Below are positions 1 through 11,560 of a DNA stretch of 64,000 nt, one piece after another. The stretch is taken from positions 17,789,021-17,853,020 of the forward strand of contig CM030718.1 of NCBI GenBank assembly GCA_017979445.1, written 5' to 3'. Both the position numbers and the translations under genes were made by a program. Numbering within the stretch: the first letter of the stretch is position 1; each line of letters starts with the position of its first letter. The stretch is from Akebia trifoliata. Lineage: Eukaryota; Streptophyta; Magnoliopsida; Ranunculales; Lardizabalaceae. Under the pieces are notes generated by a model that saw only the letters and a list, made by a program, of their open reading frames with translations, ran no database searches and was not told the origin of the DNA.

Positions 1-640
1 AACTAGGATTAGGATCATATAAAACCCTAAATCCAACCAACAAAAATCTAAATAAATAAATAAAAATAAATTTCTAATGAAACTAACTATAATTATTCTC
101 AATGAATGACTATCTTTTTTCTAATATTTAATTTGGGGTGTAGAAAGTAAAATTGGGTTGCCAATAAGAACACTATTTTTTAATTATATGAATAGTTAAT
201 TTCTTTAAATATTTAAATTAGGGTATAACAAGTAAAGTTGGGTTGCCAATAACAATTCTATTACTTTTTTTATATATATACTTATATGAATAGTAAATTA
301 GAAAATGAATAGTGATTTACAGGTGGAATGATTGCAATTAAACTTGGTTTAGATGAGCATCCCCTCTAAATTTAGAGAAAATGCCAAAAGAGATCCAGAA
401 AATGGAGACGTGGGTTGGAGTTGCTCTAAAGATAATACTTTGCAGCTAAATGTGTATTGATCCACCTTATAACAAAAAATCAACAATAATTATTTAAATA
501 TAAGTATAATTTTATTATAAAAAAAAACCATTTCAATGGTTTGATTGGTCTGAAATGAGATAACTCCAACAAGGAAACTTAGTCATGGTAGGGGACAAAA
601 CTAGATAGGTTTTGAAAACCTAGCACCTAGCTACTCATCA
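1..640. other. AT-rich non-coding DNA with a short direct duplication
   Basis: No gene is visible. Two related stretches, about 130-207 and 223-300, share the motifs GGGTTGCCAATAA and TATATGAATAGT in the same order, so this is a degenerate direct duplication with a period near 90-100 bp. If the host gene at 5979-8390 continues leftwards, this could be intron rather than intergenic DNA. Confidence 0.5.
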
Positions 641-659
641 TTTTTCTGACTTATTACAG

Positions 660-1560
660 TTATCTTTTCCTTAGTGACAATCCAAGGCTTTTAAGAAGAG
701 TTTGATTATCGGCTTCCCTAAAAATGCTACCACAAATTTCTTTTTGTGGCAACTCTCCATAGCCATAGCTTATCAGAACCTTCTTATAAAATCTCTGAGA
801 CCCTCGTCCTAATTCATCTTGATGCTGAGCAGAATAGCAACATCCCTGCCCACCTTTTTGTTGTCGATATATTGAGTAATGAAGATCATGCATAGCTTCT
901 AAAAAGAAGCAAAGGTCCTACTAGGCAGTCTGTGGAACTAAGTCAGGGCATTTCCCTACATCTAGAATGGAAGGGCCTACACATCAGGGCTATGTTTGCT
1001 TCCCACAAAGTCAATATCTGCCAGAAGTAGTATAAGTGATCAATCAGATCTTTCATGACTTTAAAAAGAGTGAAGCCAGGTGCCATTAAATTTTTTGGTA
1101 TTTCTTCTACCAAGATCTCGACTATAAAATGAGACTTTTAGATCCCTTTGATAGTCAGAGTTGCAGCCAAAACCATTTCAATACTCTTTTTCCAATCATG
1201 CCCCTGATTTCTGCCTTGTCTAGTTATGCTAGAGTTTTTAACCTGGGTTGCTATAGAGGTAGAAACCTCAGTGTCTTCCCTCCTTCTAGAAGACCTGGAA
1301 CCAGTGCTCCCTTTAGAAGCACAATCATCATTTTTCTCGACCTGATGTCGAAGCTGATCTTGTTTTTCCTTCTACTGCATCTCCAATCACTAGTTCAAAG
1401 TTTGATTTTCATTATCTAGTGTATTCATCTTTCGCTGCATTTCCTCTTACCACATGTTTATACCATTGATCTAAGTCATAAAAAATGTTTTAGTGAGAGT
1501 GGTAGCAGGTGGAGGTACAGGTTGAGTAGTTACTACAAAATATGTGGGTCTCATCATTGT
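660..1560 (-). pseudogene. Degenerate gag of an LTR retrotransposon
   Basis: Read on the minus strand, the part from about 915 to 740 keeps the core of a Ty3/gypsy capsid (retrotransposon gag) domain. The segment FITQYIDNKKVGRD is followed by LLSIK and, after a stop, DEGLRDFIRRF, which matches the usual order of a QF.....K....LL.IKQ...ESLRDF..RF core. Upstream, LMCRPF near 985 fits the start of the same domain. In-frame stops (a TAG inside the 'IKQ.ddE' motif, and a TGA-TAA pair after RRF) and at least one frame change break it. No LTR or pol can be tied to it. It differs from the gag genes of elements A and B, so it is a relic of another element. It encodes no working protein. Confidence 0.65.
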
Positions 1561-1797
1561 TTTCTCTTAAATCAACTATTGGTAATCCCCATAGATGATG
1601 TCAAAGATGTAAAAGTGATTCTGGGTTACCCCTATCAACTCTACTATGTCACTTCGTCGACGTACTCCTTGCTCCTCTGAAATTGAAAAAGATTTGGTCT
1701 CATGTGCTCTTATTGATGCCCTTCGATTTAATAGACCAACTCCTCTCAATCATCTATCCCTTTAGAAGAGAAGAGAAATGAAGTTTCTCTTTACCAT

Positions 1798-2078
1798 GTT
1801 GGGATTGAGAAGAGAGAAATTTGGACAATTTTGAATTTCATAATGTCTTACAAGAGATCTAGGGGCAGAGTTGGAATTATAAAATATTTTAAAAGGGTTT
1901 CTATCGATTTCTTTCAAAATCTCTATACTTTTGGAGAGGAAAAGAACTTACCATTTTTGTCTCCTTTTCAATTATTTTCTCTTCTCTTCTTTCCCCACTA
2001 CAATCCAAAGAAGAGAAAAGGAAAAAACTTACTTATTTTTTCATCTTTTCTCTCCATTTCTCTTAATCCAAACACAAC
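1798..2078. mobile_element. Possible MITE with imperfect terminal inverted repeats
   Basis: The left end GTTGGGATTGAGAAGAGAGA and the reverse complement of the right end (GTTGTGTTTGGATTAAGAGA) are similar, and the interior is rich in AGAGAAG/CTTCTCT runs that can pair. The size (about 280 bp), the lack of coding and the terminal inverted repeats suggest a miniature DNA transposon. No clear target-site duplication was found, so the superfamily is open. Confidence 0.4.
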
Positions 2079-2139
2079 GTTAATGTTTCGATGGATTAAA
2101 CTGCATGGCCCATTTACCTAACCAGGCCGAAAAAAACAA

Positions 2140-3916
2140 TGGTTCAAACTTTTATATTGGGCCGGATTAGGGTTTAATGGTTCCCAATTATCCATCCCTT
2201 CCTTCTGCCATATCTTTCAGAGCAATGCTAGACCCACACTCCCCCCTCTTTATAGCACATGGACCCTTAGTTTCGTTAAATATTTTAGATACCCCAAATA
2301 GCCACATATATTTTTAAGAATATTAGAGCTGCCTCCTTATATTTTGGAATAAGTAGATATGAATCCTTGACTTCAATCTTTTCTTATAAACCATTAAAAA
2401 TTGACATTAATGCCGTCATCCTATTCATTGTTGTCATCTTCACCACCACTGAAAAGTGATCTCAACAGCCTCATCATCATGATCATTAATCTCAATGCCT
2501 ACCATTGTCATTGTCATCATAATCATCATCACCATGGGAAAGTAGAATCAATCATAATGGCCACCGTCATCATCTTATTCGAAAGGTTGAAGATGATTAA
2601 TTTTGAAGGGAAAATTAAGGTTTTTTAGTCACATAACACTAGTTTATAAGAGGAAAACTACAATAAAGATGCATGTCAATAATTTTAAAACGTAGGGGTG
2701 TGTCAAATGTTCACCAATGCATAGAAGATTCATATGCTTTTAAGATGGGGAGAGTTACCTCTAGCATAGCGCTAGCATATCTCATATTTTTTATATATTA
2801 ACATCATAGTTACTGCCACCCACCATCCTCTGCCCCTCTCTTCTTTTATTTTCATTTTTCTTCACCACTACCACACTACCACGTTCTTAAAATACCAGGA
2901 GTTAGGGTTTAAGAAGGAGGAAAAGCAGAAGAGAGAGAAAAAAAATGGAGGACAAGAGCGTGGCAGTTGTGTGATAGAGAAGAAAAGGAAGAGAAAGAGA
3001 GGTGAGGGACGTCAATGAGGGTGGTGGAGGAGGAGGAGGTGGAGAAGATGATGAGAGAAGAGATGCATTTTGGGGAAAAAGAAGTGAAACATACGTAAAA
3101 GTTTTTTAGTGGGGTGTGTTTAGTAAATATGGGATGCAACAACATGAAAACGGTACAAGATCCAACGGCTAAGATTTATTATAGGGATTAATATCTTTGG
3201 GATCTGATTTATTGAGATACTAATATTTACCCATGCACACAACATGGGTATCCTCTTTTGTAATAAAGGGGTAAAAGAGGAAAGATAATAAAGTTGGAGG
3301 ATGTTATTAAAAAATCTTTAGAGTTAAGGGATAAAAGAGAAAAAATAATAAAGTGGGAGAGGTATTATTAAGAAATTAAAGAGAAGGGAAAGATTATAAA
3401 GTTAGAAGGGTAATATTGGAAAAGGACGGAAAAACAAAGAGAATAAAATTAGGGATAAATTTGAAAAGAGGAAAAAAGAAAAACTAAAAAAATAAAACTT
3501 ATCCTCAAGAGATTTTTTTTTTATGGGGTATTAGTATTGAGAAAATGATAATGGAACCCACTATTGTGTTCTATTATAAAGATGTACAACAGTTTGTTCG
3601 TGCTACAACATGGGCATCCTCTTTAGAGTTAAAGTGGTAAAAGAGGAAATATAGTAAAATTGTAGGGATATTATCAAAAGTGGAGGGGTGGAGAGAATAT
3701 ACAATAAAATCTAATAAGGTAAAGGAGAAATGCAATAAAGTGGAATAATATGGACCCCACTCTACTATAGTTGGAGTAGAGCGCTTATACCCCACAATTG
3801 TAATTAGAGTGGGATCTGCTGTTATGTTTTATTGAATAGATTAATTTCTATAATTATATTTCATCATTACATTGTTGGGATCATATTTTTTTTACAAGTC
3901 ACCCAATCATGGCCCA
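2140..3916. other. Non-coding DNA with degenerate direct repeats
   Basis: No gene seen. A purine-rich motif (ACATGGG.ATCCTCTTT followed by GTAAAAGAGGAAA and an ATAAAGT.G.AGG motif) occurs near 3240-3330 and again near 3605-3680, with weaker copies between them. The stretch 2219-2787 has weakly matching inverted ends around the word ATGCTAG and could be another worn MITE. Short open frames here are compositionally biased (Ser/Phe/His runs) and look accidental. Confidence 0.4.
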
Positions 3917-3919
3917 TTG

Positions 3920-4198
3920 CACTATGTGAAAACTGAAAAGTTTGACAAGAAAATTCGACAAACCAAAGCCCATAAATTTTAGAAAGTGAATTTTGACGTC
4001 CTATGGCTGTTGAAAATTTTGATGATCCCCAATTCGACGTCTTAGAGCCATCAAATTTCTCCTGTCTTCCATAAATTTAACGGTTTTGGTCCGTCAAAAA
4101 AGAAAATTTGGCAATGAAAAATTTGACACCTTGGTCCATCAAATTTTATGAAATTCGATGGCTTTGGATTGTCAAATATAGGCTTTTTTCACATTGTG
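3920..4198. mobile_element. CACTA-type MITE with TTG target-site duplication
   Basis: A 279-bp non-coding element starts CACTATGTGAAAA and ends TTTTTTCACATTGTG; the reverse complement of the end is CACAATGTGAAAA, giving a 13-bp terminal inverted repeat with one mismatch. It is flanked on both sides by TTG (3917-3919 and 4199-4201). CACTA/EnSpm elements are known for CACT(A/G) ends and 3-bp duplications. The interior is built from degenerate subrepeats around words such as AAATTTGACA and CCATCAAATTT, typical of CACTA subterminal regions. No transposase is present, so it would have moved in trans. Confidence 0.8.
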
Positions 4199-4201
4199 TT
4201 G

Positions 4202-5620
4202 TTAAATTTTTATTTAGCCTTACCAATTATCATCAGAGGTATTCTAATGGTTAAAAACAAGGGCAATTCTGTCAATAAATTTTAATTGTAAGACAATCGA
4301 TTTCTCTCTTAAATCCCTAAAATTACTCATTCTTCTCTTCTCTACAATCCACAACTTTTGAACTCTACAAATTTGAAATTATAAACATTTTTCCTATAAA
4401 CGTTGGATTGAAGTAATAGTATGTTTCTTGTGTTTTACGTATTCAAGCCAACTCAAGCTTGGGATAGTGGGCTTTCTCGGACTGAACTCCCAAAGGTCAG
4501 GCCCAAAAAAATGGGACCTAATCAGGCCACAAGTTTTTTTTACACCTGCGGCCTTGGATTCAAATATAAAGACTGAAAGCTTTTTCACGATTTATTTATA
4601 TTCTTAATCTAGTTTTTTCATGAAAAATAAATATTGTATAGAAACCCTATTGTACATATAATACACACACATATTTATGCATGTACATATATGTGTATTT
4701 AAGTATGTGTATATGTATGTATAATTTGCTCCACATATGCACGTATATCTTGGACTCGAGTCCATACGTGTAATCACTTAAAATGGTTCATTGATGTAAA
4801 TATCTCCTCATTTTTATTATTATAATGAGAGGGGTGAGCATGGGTTAACGCAAATCCTCGCTAATTATTTATTAAAATTATAAAAATACCTTAATTAAAT
4901 TAATAGGTTTTTAAGTTAGACAGTTTATTTCAAAATTTTAAAATAATGTTTTAAATTAATTATGAAGAAAACTCTAACCCATCATATTTATCTTTACTAT
5001 TACAACAAATAAGCCTTTCAGATTCATACATGTGCATCTGCACGTGCCACAATATATTTTTAAAGTTACAAAAATACCTTACATTAACAGATTGTAAAGT
5101 TAGACTGTTTATTTCAAATTTCTAAAATAATCACTTAAATTAACTATGAAGACAATTCCAACCCATCAAACAATACTAATTAAGTCATGCTAGCTCACTT
5201 ATTTATGTGGTCCACGGTTATGGGCACCATAAAGCATTCTATTTTATCTTTAAATTTCAAACTTAAAACCAGTCTATGTGGGCCAGTCTGCTTATGTGGA
5301 AATCCATTTCGCTAATTTTTTTTTCAACAAAATTGCTCCAAATCATCATCAAATAAGAGACCAAAGCAAGGTTTGAAAAAAAACAATAAAAGTATCATGG
5401 TACGTCGTCCTTCCCTGCCCTGAGACCAATCGCCATATTTAAGAACTAAACATGAGCCCATTCAATAGGAATCGCATTTAGTCCATGTGGTCCAAACCTG
5501 ACCCATAATGGATCCAGCTTGCACAGCCCAACCAAGCATGAATGATGTCCAGAAATGTATTTAGGAATAATTTTTTATTTTTTATTTTTTGCTTACGCAA
5601 GCAAGAGTTTAGTAATTATT
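4202..5620. other. AT-rich non-coding DNA, no gene seen
   Basis: Contains a TG/TA-rich simple-sequence stretch near 4655-4725. A degenerate duplication of about 200 bp is also visible: words such as AATACCTTA, AGTTAGAC and GTTTATTTCAAA recur at about 4885-4935 and 5075-5115. No coding region could be supported. Confidence 0.5.
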
Positions 5621-5625
5621 GTGCA

Positions 5626-5880
5626 GGTGGTGGGTTCCCCAGCTGGGGTTGGGTTCGATGGTAAGACTGGGTGTGCTCCCTAGGTCTTGTCTTCGAATCC
5701 CTTGCCCACCACCTTGTGTGGCAATTAAATGGGTTAGGGTTCATCCCCTTAAAAAACTTGTATGGGGTTAGTCATGTGGAGCCCTCAAAGGGAGATTAGT
5801 CTGTCACGTTTACTTTATAGTGTTGATGGGATACTCCCTCAGTTACACAAGAAAAAAAAGAAAAAAGAAAAAAAGATTTG
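5626..5880 (+). mobile_element. tRNA-derived SINE
   Basis: The head (5626-5713) can fold like a tRNA: GGTGGTGGG at 5626-5634 pairs with CCCACCACC at 5705-5713. It carries a box A-like sequence near 5657-5671 and a box B-like TCTTCGAATCC near 5690-5700, the internal pol III promoter. A tRNA-unrelated body follows (TGTGTGGC, GGGTTAGGGTTCATCCCCTT), and the copy ends in an A-rich tract at about 5848-5875. This order is that of plant SINEs. It lies just downstream, in transcript order, of the third exon of the probable host gene on the minus strand. Flanking repeats are not clear. Confidence 0.65.
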
Positions 5881-5978
5881 AATTTCGGTCAGGGGATCAA
5901 TTACCCTACAGACATATATATTATATGAAATTAATTAATTAAAATTTATTATATGAAATAAATATATATATATATACT

Positions 5979-6340
5979 CTACCATACCTTCCAATTACCA
6001 TTCGAACTTCCATGAGTTTTCAACACTTTAGAAGCACTTCTCAGCATATTCAGGAAATTTGATACTTCCTTGGCTCTTTTTTCTGCAGTATTTTCACTGT
6101 ATCCTGTGGAATTTAGTCAGACATTAATTAACTCCATCAAAAAATATTCACCGTCAAAGTCGATCGATCAACAGGTAAATTTGAGGAATATAACCAACCT
6201 TCAATCTCTGAGGGCATTGAGCAGCGTAGGAGTTGATTCTTCACAAGGGTCTTAATAGACTCCTCATTTGAAAGATGATGAGATTCTAGACTTTTTTCCA
6301 ATCTCCCCCGGAATTCCAAGATCTTTTGTTTCCTTTCCAT
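5979..6340 (-). CDS. 5' coding exons of a probable host gene (incomplete)
   Basis: The minus strand shows a convincing spliced start. ATG at 6340 opens a hydrophilic frame (MERKQKILEFRGRLEKSL...) ending at a donor G|GTTGG at 6199/6198. The acceptor TTCCACAG at 6104 joins in phase to a second coding exon at 6103 containing EKRAKEVSNFLNMLRSAS. Read through, that exon meets TAG at 5979-5981, but a good donor AAG|GTATGG lies just before it, so the protein probably continues into further exons. Upstream, a T-rich acceptor ending ATAG at 6349 and a leader exon at about 8390-8244 fit a 5'-UTR intron. From memory this N-terminus resembles a plant family with a START-like lipid-binding domain after it; no such exon was found here. 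The rest may lie beyond the left edge, or the gene is truncated. Function not assigned. Confidence 0.55.
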
Positions 6341-7077
6341 ATTTAGATCTATAAATAAATAAATAAAAAATTAGAAAAAATAATTCAACAATTGTTAAAT
6401 AACATCATCACATGATAATACACTTATTTTTTTCCATTTATCTACTGATAATAATCCCTAACATGGCAAGTTTCCAAGTAAACTCATTGAGTTGGTTCAC
6501 ATGAAATGCACCTCAAAAGTGCTCTCTTAAGATAACATGGCAAGTTTCCAAGTCTACTAAACCCTGTCACCATAACATAATTTCCTAAAGTTAATCAGTT
6601 TTCGCAACATAAAAAAGAAGTCAATTGTACTTGTTATCTAAATTATTTTGAAATGCACCTCAAAAGTACTCTCCTAAGATTTTTCATTTGATTGGCATTT
6701 GGTTCGGATGGTTTGATTCTGACTATAGGTTCTAATTTTGAATTGTTAGAATATGAAAATTCATTTCCAGAATCCAAAATCAGCTTGAAAGTTGAAACTT
6801 GGCCAAGTCAACTACACTCAATTGGATTTCAAGATAATCGATCCGAAACTTGGTGAAAGTAACTCATCAAGTCAGGTAAAAAATTTAAACCGAGTTATGA
6901 AACTATATTAACTATTTTTTGTAGAGAAAAAAAAAAAAAAAAAAAGAAAAAAACAAATACGTCATTTTCTATTGTTAAATTAATGGTGAATTTTTTTGAT
7001 TTAGTAATTTAGGATTTTGAAGGGTATTACTAAAATTCCCTGATAAAAATTATTTTTTAAATATGTATATTTAATAA

Positions 7078-7110
<33 letters not shown>

Positions 7111-7111
7111 A

Positions 7112-7485
7112 TAAGGATCCATATACACATAAAGTTACTCATAAAGCTACAATGTGTTTTGTCTTATATGGGCAAAAATGTTTGGAATGGGCTGATTTTT
7201 TGTGAGGATGATCTCTATGGTGAGGAGATCATCCTTGCCAAAAATCAGTCCATTATGAAACTTCTAGCCGCATGTTTACAAGTTGAAAAATTTTAGACCG
7301 TCCTATTTTTGTAAATCACTTTTAATGGGGTTAGAAGTTTCGGAATGAAATGATTTTTTTCAAGGATGGTCCCCTCACCACAGAGATCATCCTCACAAAA
7401 AATCAGCCCATTCCAAACCTTGTTAACCATATAAGACAAAAACGTTGTAGCTTTATAAGTAGCTTTATGTGTCTACGAACTTGAC
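7112..7485. mobile_element. Foldback MITE 1 (long inverted repeat)
   Basis: Two arms of about 165 bp (about 7115-7275 and 7330-7480) are inverted copies of each other. Shared words in the same order include CACATAAAG, TTTTGTCTTATATGG, GGAATGGGCTGATTTTTTGTG and GAGGATGATCTC. The spacer is about 50 bp. Inside the left arm GGATGATCTC and GAGATCATCC form a smaller hairpin. The element sits in a TA-rich site (ATATAT on both sides), so an exact target duplication cannot be read. There is no coding capacity. It lies inside the proposed 5'-UTR intron. Confidence 0.75.
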
Positions 7486-7556
7486 CCATATATATATTAT
7501 CCAAGATTGTAGGGTGTTCGGGTCATGATGTTCTAATACTCTGATGCCAAATATTA

Positions 7557-7922
7557 TAGGGTAAAGTACCATTTCGTGAGCTGAATATGACGACATTCCG
7601 ATCCAGCTCATTTTAATTCTCAAAACGTGAACAACGAGATAACAGATTTTTCAAGTGATGATCTCAGGTTTAAAATGACAATCTCGCTGATATTTTTATC
7701 CCAAAGTGATGATCTCGCTGGTTTATATAGTGACCATCTCACTAAAAGTAGTGAACCTGTTAGATAGTCACTTGAAACCCGAGATATTGTCACTTGAAAA
7801 ACCTGCCATCTTTTTGTTCATGTTTTGGGACTAGAGAGCTGAAGTCAGAATTTCATCAAAAAGTTGATAACGTTTCAGGCAATTTCTGAATGTTATACAC
7901 CAAAGTGCAAAACATCACTTTA
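7557..7922. mobile_element. Foldback MITE 2 (inverted repeat, different family)
   Basis: Arms are inverted copies: AGATTTTTCAAGTGA near 7645 matches the reverse complement of TCACTTGAAAAACCT near 7795, and AACGTGAACAA near 7625 matches the reverse complement of TTGTTCATGTT near 7820. The ends (GGTAAAGTACCATTT and, as reverse complement, CCTAAAGTGATGTTT) are weakly alike. Internal words such as GTGATGATCTC recur. It is unrelated in sequence to foldback element 1, which lies 70 bp away. Confidence 0.65.
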
Positions 7923-8243
7923 GGACGCAAATCCGAAAAACAACTTCCCAAAAAAGCAAGAAATGCGTTGTGTTACTTTTTAGCTGATTATGCAAGAATA
8001 GCTATTATAATGTGAATAAAACATACACATCAAATCATTGGCAAGAGTCGGCATCTAGAATCCGAAGCAAACTCCCCCATTGGCCATTAGCATAAAATAA
8101 GACAAAATAAAAGGAGGAATCCATATTCATCAAAACCCTCCAGATTTAGATCTTTTACAAAAAAAAAAAAAATAACAAATAAAAATACAGCTCAGCTCAG
8201 ATTTATAAATTGGAGAAATTAGAAGAGAGAGAGAGGAGTTTAC

Positions 8244-8390
8244 CCGAGATGATGAGAGAGCTTGGATGGATACGACGAATTTCAGGCACAAAAAGTGATG
8301 GATATCAAAATAATTGGATAACTCATTAAGGAAGTAAGTGAAGTTAGATGAAATCATTTAAGGAGAAGGGGGACCACTAGAGTACTTAAA
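8244..8390 (-). other. Proposed 5'-UTR exon of the host gene
   Basis: On the minus strand a stretch ending CTCATCATCTCGG is followed by the canonical donor GTAAAC at 8243 and then a CT-rich intron start, typical of plant leader exons. The start near 8390 is a guess. Its downstream partner would be the acceptor at 6349. Confidence 0.35.
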
Positions 8391-8889
8391 ATCCTCTACC
8401 TAACTACCTACCTTTATTGTGGTAGCTGAATGAAAGCTATTGCCTTCCATCAACTTGTTGATTGCCTTCCATTAACTTGTTGAAGAGAAAAAGAAAGAAA
8501 AAAATCATTGACTCTTTAGTGAAAGATATATATATATATATATCGCTTGCCACCTTTCGTGATCTAATGGTGCAAAATCGCAATAAATTAAGACATTACA
8601 GGAATACAAGTTATGGATGCAAAAAGTTACACTACCTCGAGATTGTCACTGAATGGCTGATTTCCTCCTCATGTGCTCTTGGGTATGCCTGCAACAACAC
8701 TTCTTTGACGCCTAAGTCATGACCTTAGTACAAAATTAAAGTAGAGTTTAGGAGAAAAGGAATTGCATATCTCTTTGGTGTCCATGAAGAGTTCCAATCT
8801 TAAGATCTTCCATGATTTCCTTTCTAAACTCAACCTTGTCCATTTTAGTCGCTTCATTTTATTAGGAATGTATCTACTCTTTATCCCGT
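8391..8889. other. Non-coding DNA upstream of the proposed host gene
   Basis: Contains a short direct repeat (ATTGCCTTCCAT.AACTTGTTGA near 8441-8483) and a TA microsatellite at about 8527-8543. It would be the promoter side of the minus-strand gene. No convincing TATA box position could be fixed. Confidence 0.35.
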
Positions 8890-10270
8890 GTGTAGACACT
8901 CCAATTTTTTTCTAACCAAGTCAAGAAGCTCTCAAAATCCAGTTAAGCAAAACCCAGTGCAATCTTCGAATTGGATCGAGTGAGGTCCCCTTTAGTGGAG
9001 TCCAACTCTCTAAAATAGTTTTTTAAGCTTATTTAAGCTAGGCCATGTATAACTCACAGCCTAGAGGAATTTTCCTCAGGGCTGTGGGTCACCCATAGCC
9101 TTGTACATTTCGCTAACAGAACATTGAGTATGTTATCTTTACTGGTAATTTTGGCATTCCAGCATCCCAACCCAGAGCTCATTCGGTTGAGTTTATTATA
9201 ACCCATGTGTTTACAAAAATGCTTAGGGGAAATGACTCATTAAATCCTTCTCTTATGACATATTCTTCAAGAAAATTTTCCTCAAATACTTCAATACCCA
9301 TGCATTAATCCCTTTCTAATTTTCCTACCAAGGTCTTTTTGTAAATTTCTCATTTATTCTACAATTGACTCCAAGTCACTATTGGTCCCCACTTAGATAG
9401 AATTGCTTTTCGAACATTAATTTGTTGAGACTTATTAGGAATAATTTATCTTAGTTCTTTCAAGTTTGATCATTATTCAAAGACGATTCAATGTAAATTT
9501 ACCATATTCAAAGACCAAAGACAATTTTACCCATCATCAAGAAGTCTCTAGAACCTTTGTGTACAAACATGCTCCTATCCTTAAATTTTTAGAAGCCTAG
9601 GTAGGTAGAAAGTCTAGAATATCTAAAATCTAAGCACAAATTTACATGTCATTTGACTTTATTATTCTATAATTGACTCAAGACAAAATGAAATAAAAAG
9701 TAATTGGGGTCTTTCATTGAGGTTTTAGTGACAATATTGAGAACTTGAAAGTTTAGGACAAAATTATCCCCAAGAGTCTCCCAAAATCCTATAAATAAGA
9801 GACTCTTGTAAGGCAAATAAAAAAAAAAACTAAAGCTTTAAATCTCTGTTCAAATTCATCCTCAAAACTTTCAAACCTACTAAATTTTTTTCCAATTGAG
9901 TTCTCACATTTCCATAGGCTAAACTAGAAGAAAAAGAAGAAAAAAGAGGAAGAAGGCACCAAAGTGGGGGTGTTATAGTTTAATTTCTATTTTGAGGCTA
10001 ATTTCTCCTAATCCTCCTTCTAACACCTCCCTTTCTCTTATTTCATGTTCATTTAAATTTCAATTATGTAGTCTTTAATTTCTAGTTAAATGATAGCTTT
10101 GAAGTAGTAAGTAATCTTTTGTTAAAGGTAATCTCCTTTTATAAGTCCATAATAAACTTCTAGTGAGTATTTAATTTTTGAATTCTTACTATTTTAATTT
10201 AATTTACTTTGACAAGTTTTCATTTGTACTTATTATCTTAGTTTTATTTTCATTTCATGGTTGAGGAGAA
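8890..10270 (+). repeat. Worn LTR-like sequence (C/B type)
   Basis: Starts TGTAGACACTCCAATTTT near 8892, close to the LTR start of elements B and C (TGTA.ACACCCCAATTTG). About 900 bp on, a strong TATA box (TATAAATA, 9790-9797) is followed by sequence that reads like an LTR transcription start region. The 3' end could not be placed and no primer-binding site follows, so this may be a solo or truncated LTR. An AC microsatellite lies after it near 10359-10376. Confidence 0.35.
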
Positions 10271-10639
10271 AGAGAGTAATTCCTCAACATGAGATAATCT
10301 TCCCCCTAATAAATAGTGTAATAAATTCCAATGAAAACCCCTCATGCATATACTATGTGTACACACACACACACACCACATCTTTCAATTTTAAAAAAGC
10401 TAAAAGTTAAAGGTGGAAAATTACCTAGATTTCCACCTAACTCTCTAAGCCAACAAAACAGACCCATAGGGATACAAAACCATGCATAAAGGTTCCTAGT
10501 CTTCCCATGGTGGCATCCAATTCATGGATGTTTCCAACAGACTAAATTAACAAAAAGGGATTCCCAAGTGAGCACATAAATCTTTGAAAGAGCTTTGGGT
10601 AAAAAATGGTGATATCCATGTGGATTCCAACCAAAATCC

Positions 10640-11560
10640 TGTCGACACTTATTTTTGCATCCACCCAATTCAACAATTCATTACCCGGTTGTTGTAGATA
10701 TCTAATGATGAGCACAGAATATACAAAGAAGTCACAATCTTGTCAGATACCTTGTCCCAATTAGTTCCAATTTTTCCCAGTACTCATTATTTCATCTCTT
10801 TCTTATTTGGTTAAGTTGACGTAGAAATTATGCACGCTTAGGATCGCAATACTCTACACTTGATTTATTAAGTACGTACACTTAAGTTTGTCATGCATTT
10901 CAATAACCTAGTAACCCTACCATGTTAATAAAATGAGACCTTGACACTTATAAGTACTCACATTGGGACACATAGAAGTTACTCGTCGCAATTCATGAAA
11001 ACTAATAAAATGATGAAATTACACTTCGCGACTCTCATACTTCCAAAATGTCTCGAAAGTATTTTCATTACTTTTGGAATGTAATTTCAAGTCTAATGAG
11101 ATTAAAATCAGTGAAAATGGAGAAATTTTTGAAAAATGGCAAAAATGGTCAAAATATCTCTCAGCGTTTGACATTTACTAAGAAATCTTGATTCCTAAAA
11201 AAATGTGACTGAAAATAAAATTTTAAAAATATTCACATATATTGAGAAAATTCAAAAATCCCCTACGCTTAGAAGAACTAAAAATTTTCACATGAAATGA
11301 CAGATTTTCATATAAAATGACGAGATCTTTTGCATAAAATGATGATTTTCACCACGTGAAATAACACCAATCGCCCACATAAAATGACGATTTTCATTTC
11401 GTGAAATGACACCAATCGATCATGATAAAACGGTAAAATTGAAATTTTAATTTTAAATCAAAATTGGATATCAGACTCTTATTGGTTAAAGTTTAAATTT
11501 TTTTACTTAACACACACCAATATGAAAGTGAAATGCAAAATAAAATAAAAGATAGGTGCC
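10640..11560 (+). repeat. Ancient relic of an A/D-type LTR
   Basis: From TGTCGACACTTATTTTTGCA the sequence runs roughly parallel to the LTR of element D. Shared landmarks in order are TTTTTGCA.CC, AATGATGA, TTGT.AGATA, GCTTAGGA and, near 11430, a motif like TGGTAATTTCACAATTTTTATAATTAAAAATTT. Divergence is far greater than between the LTRs of D. Several GAAATGAC words repeat at 11290-11410. No second LTR, internal region or TSD was found. Confidence 0.4.

Larger units (their letters stand above)
6349..8243 (-). other. Proposed 5'-UTR intron carrying two foldback elements
   Basis: The interval is bounded on the minus strand by a donor (CGG|GTAAAC at 8243) and an acceptor (T-rich tract plus ATAG ending at 6349), eight bases before the ATG of the probable host gene. 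It contains a poly-A run near 6926-6944, a TA microsatellite near 7079-7112 and two inverted-repeat elements listed separately. Intron status is inferred from splice-site sequence only. Confidence 0.45.

Noticed and set aside
20..35. Telomere-like AAACCCTAAA
   Set aside because: A single unit in AT-rich DNA, not a telomeric array.
8462..8722. 86-codon plus-strand frame
   Set aside because: Crosses a TA microsatellite and has no recognisable motif; antisense to the proposed host gene's promoter.
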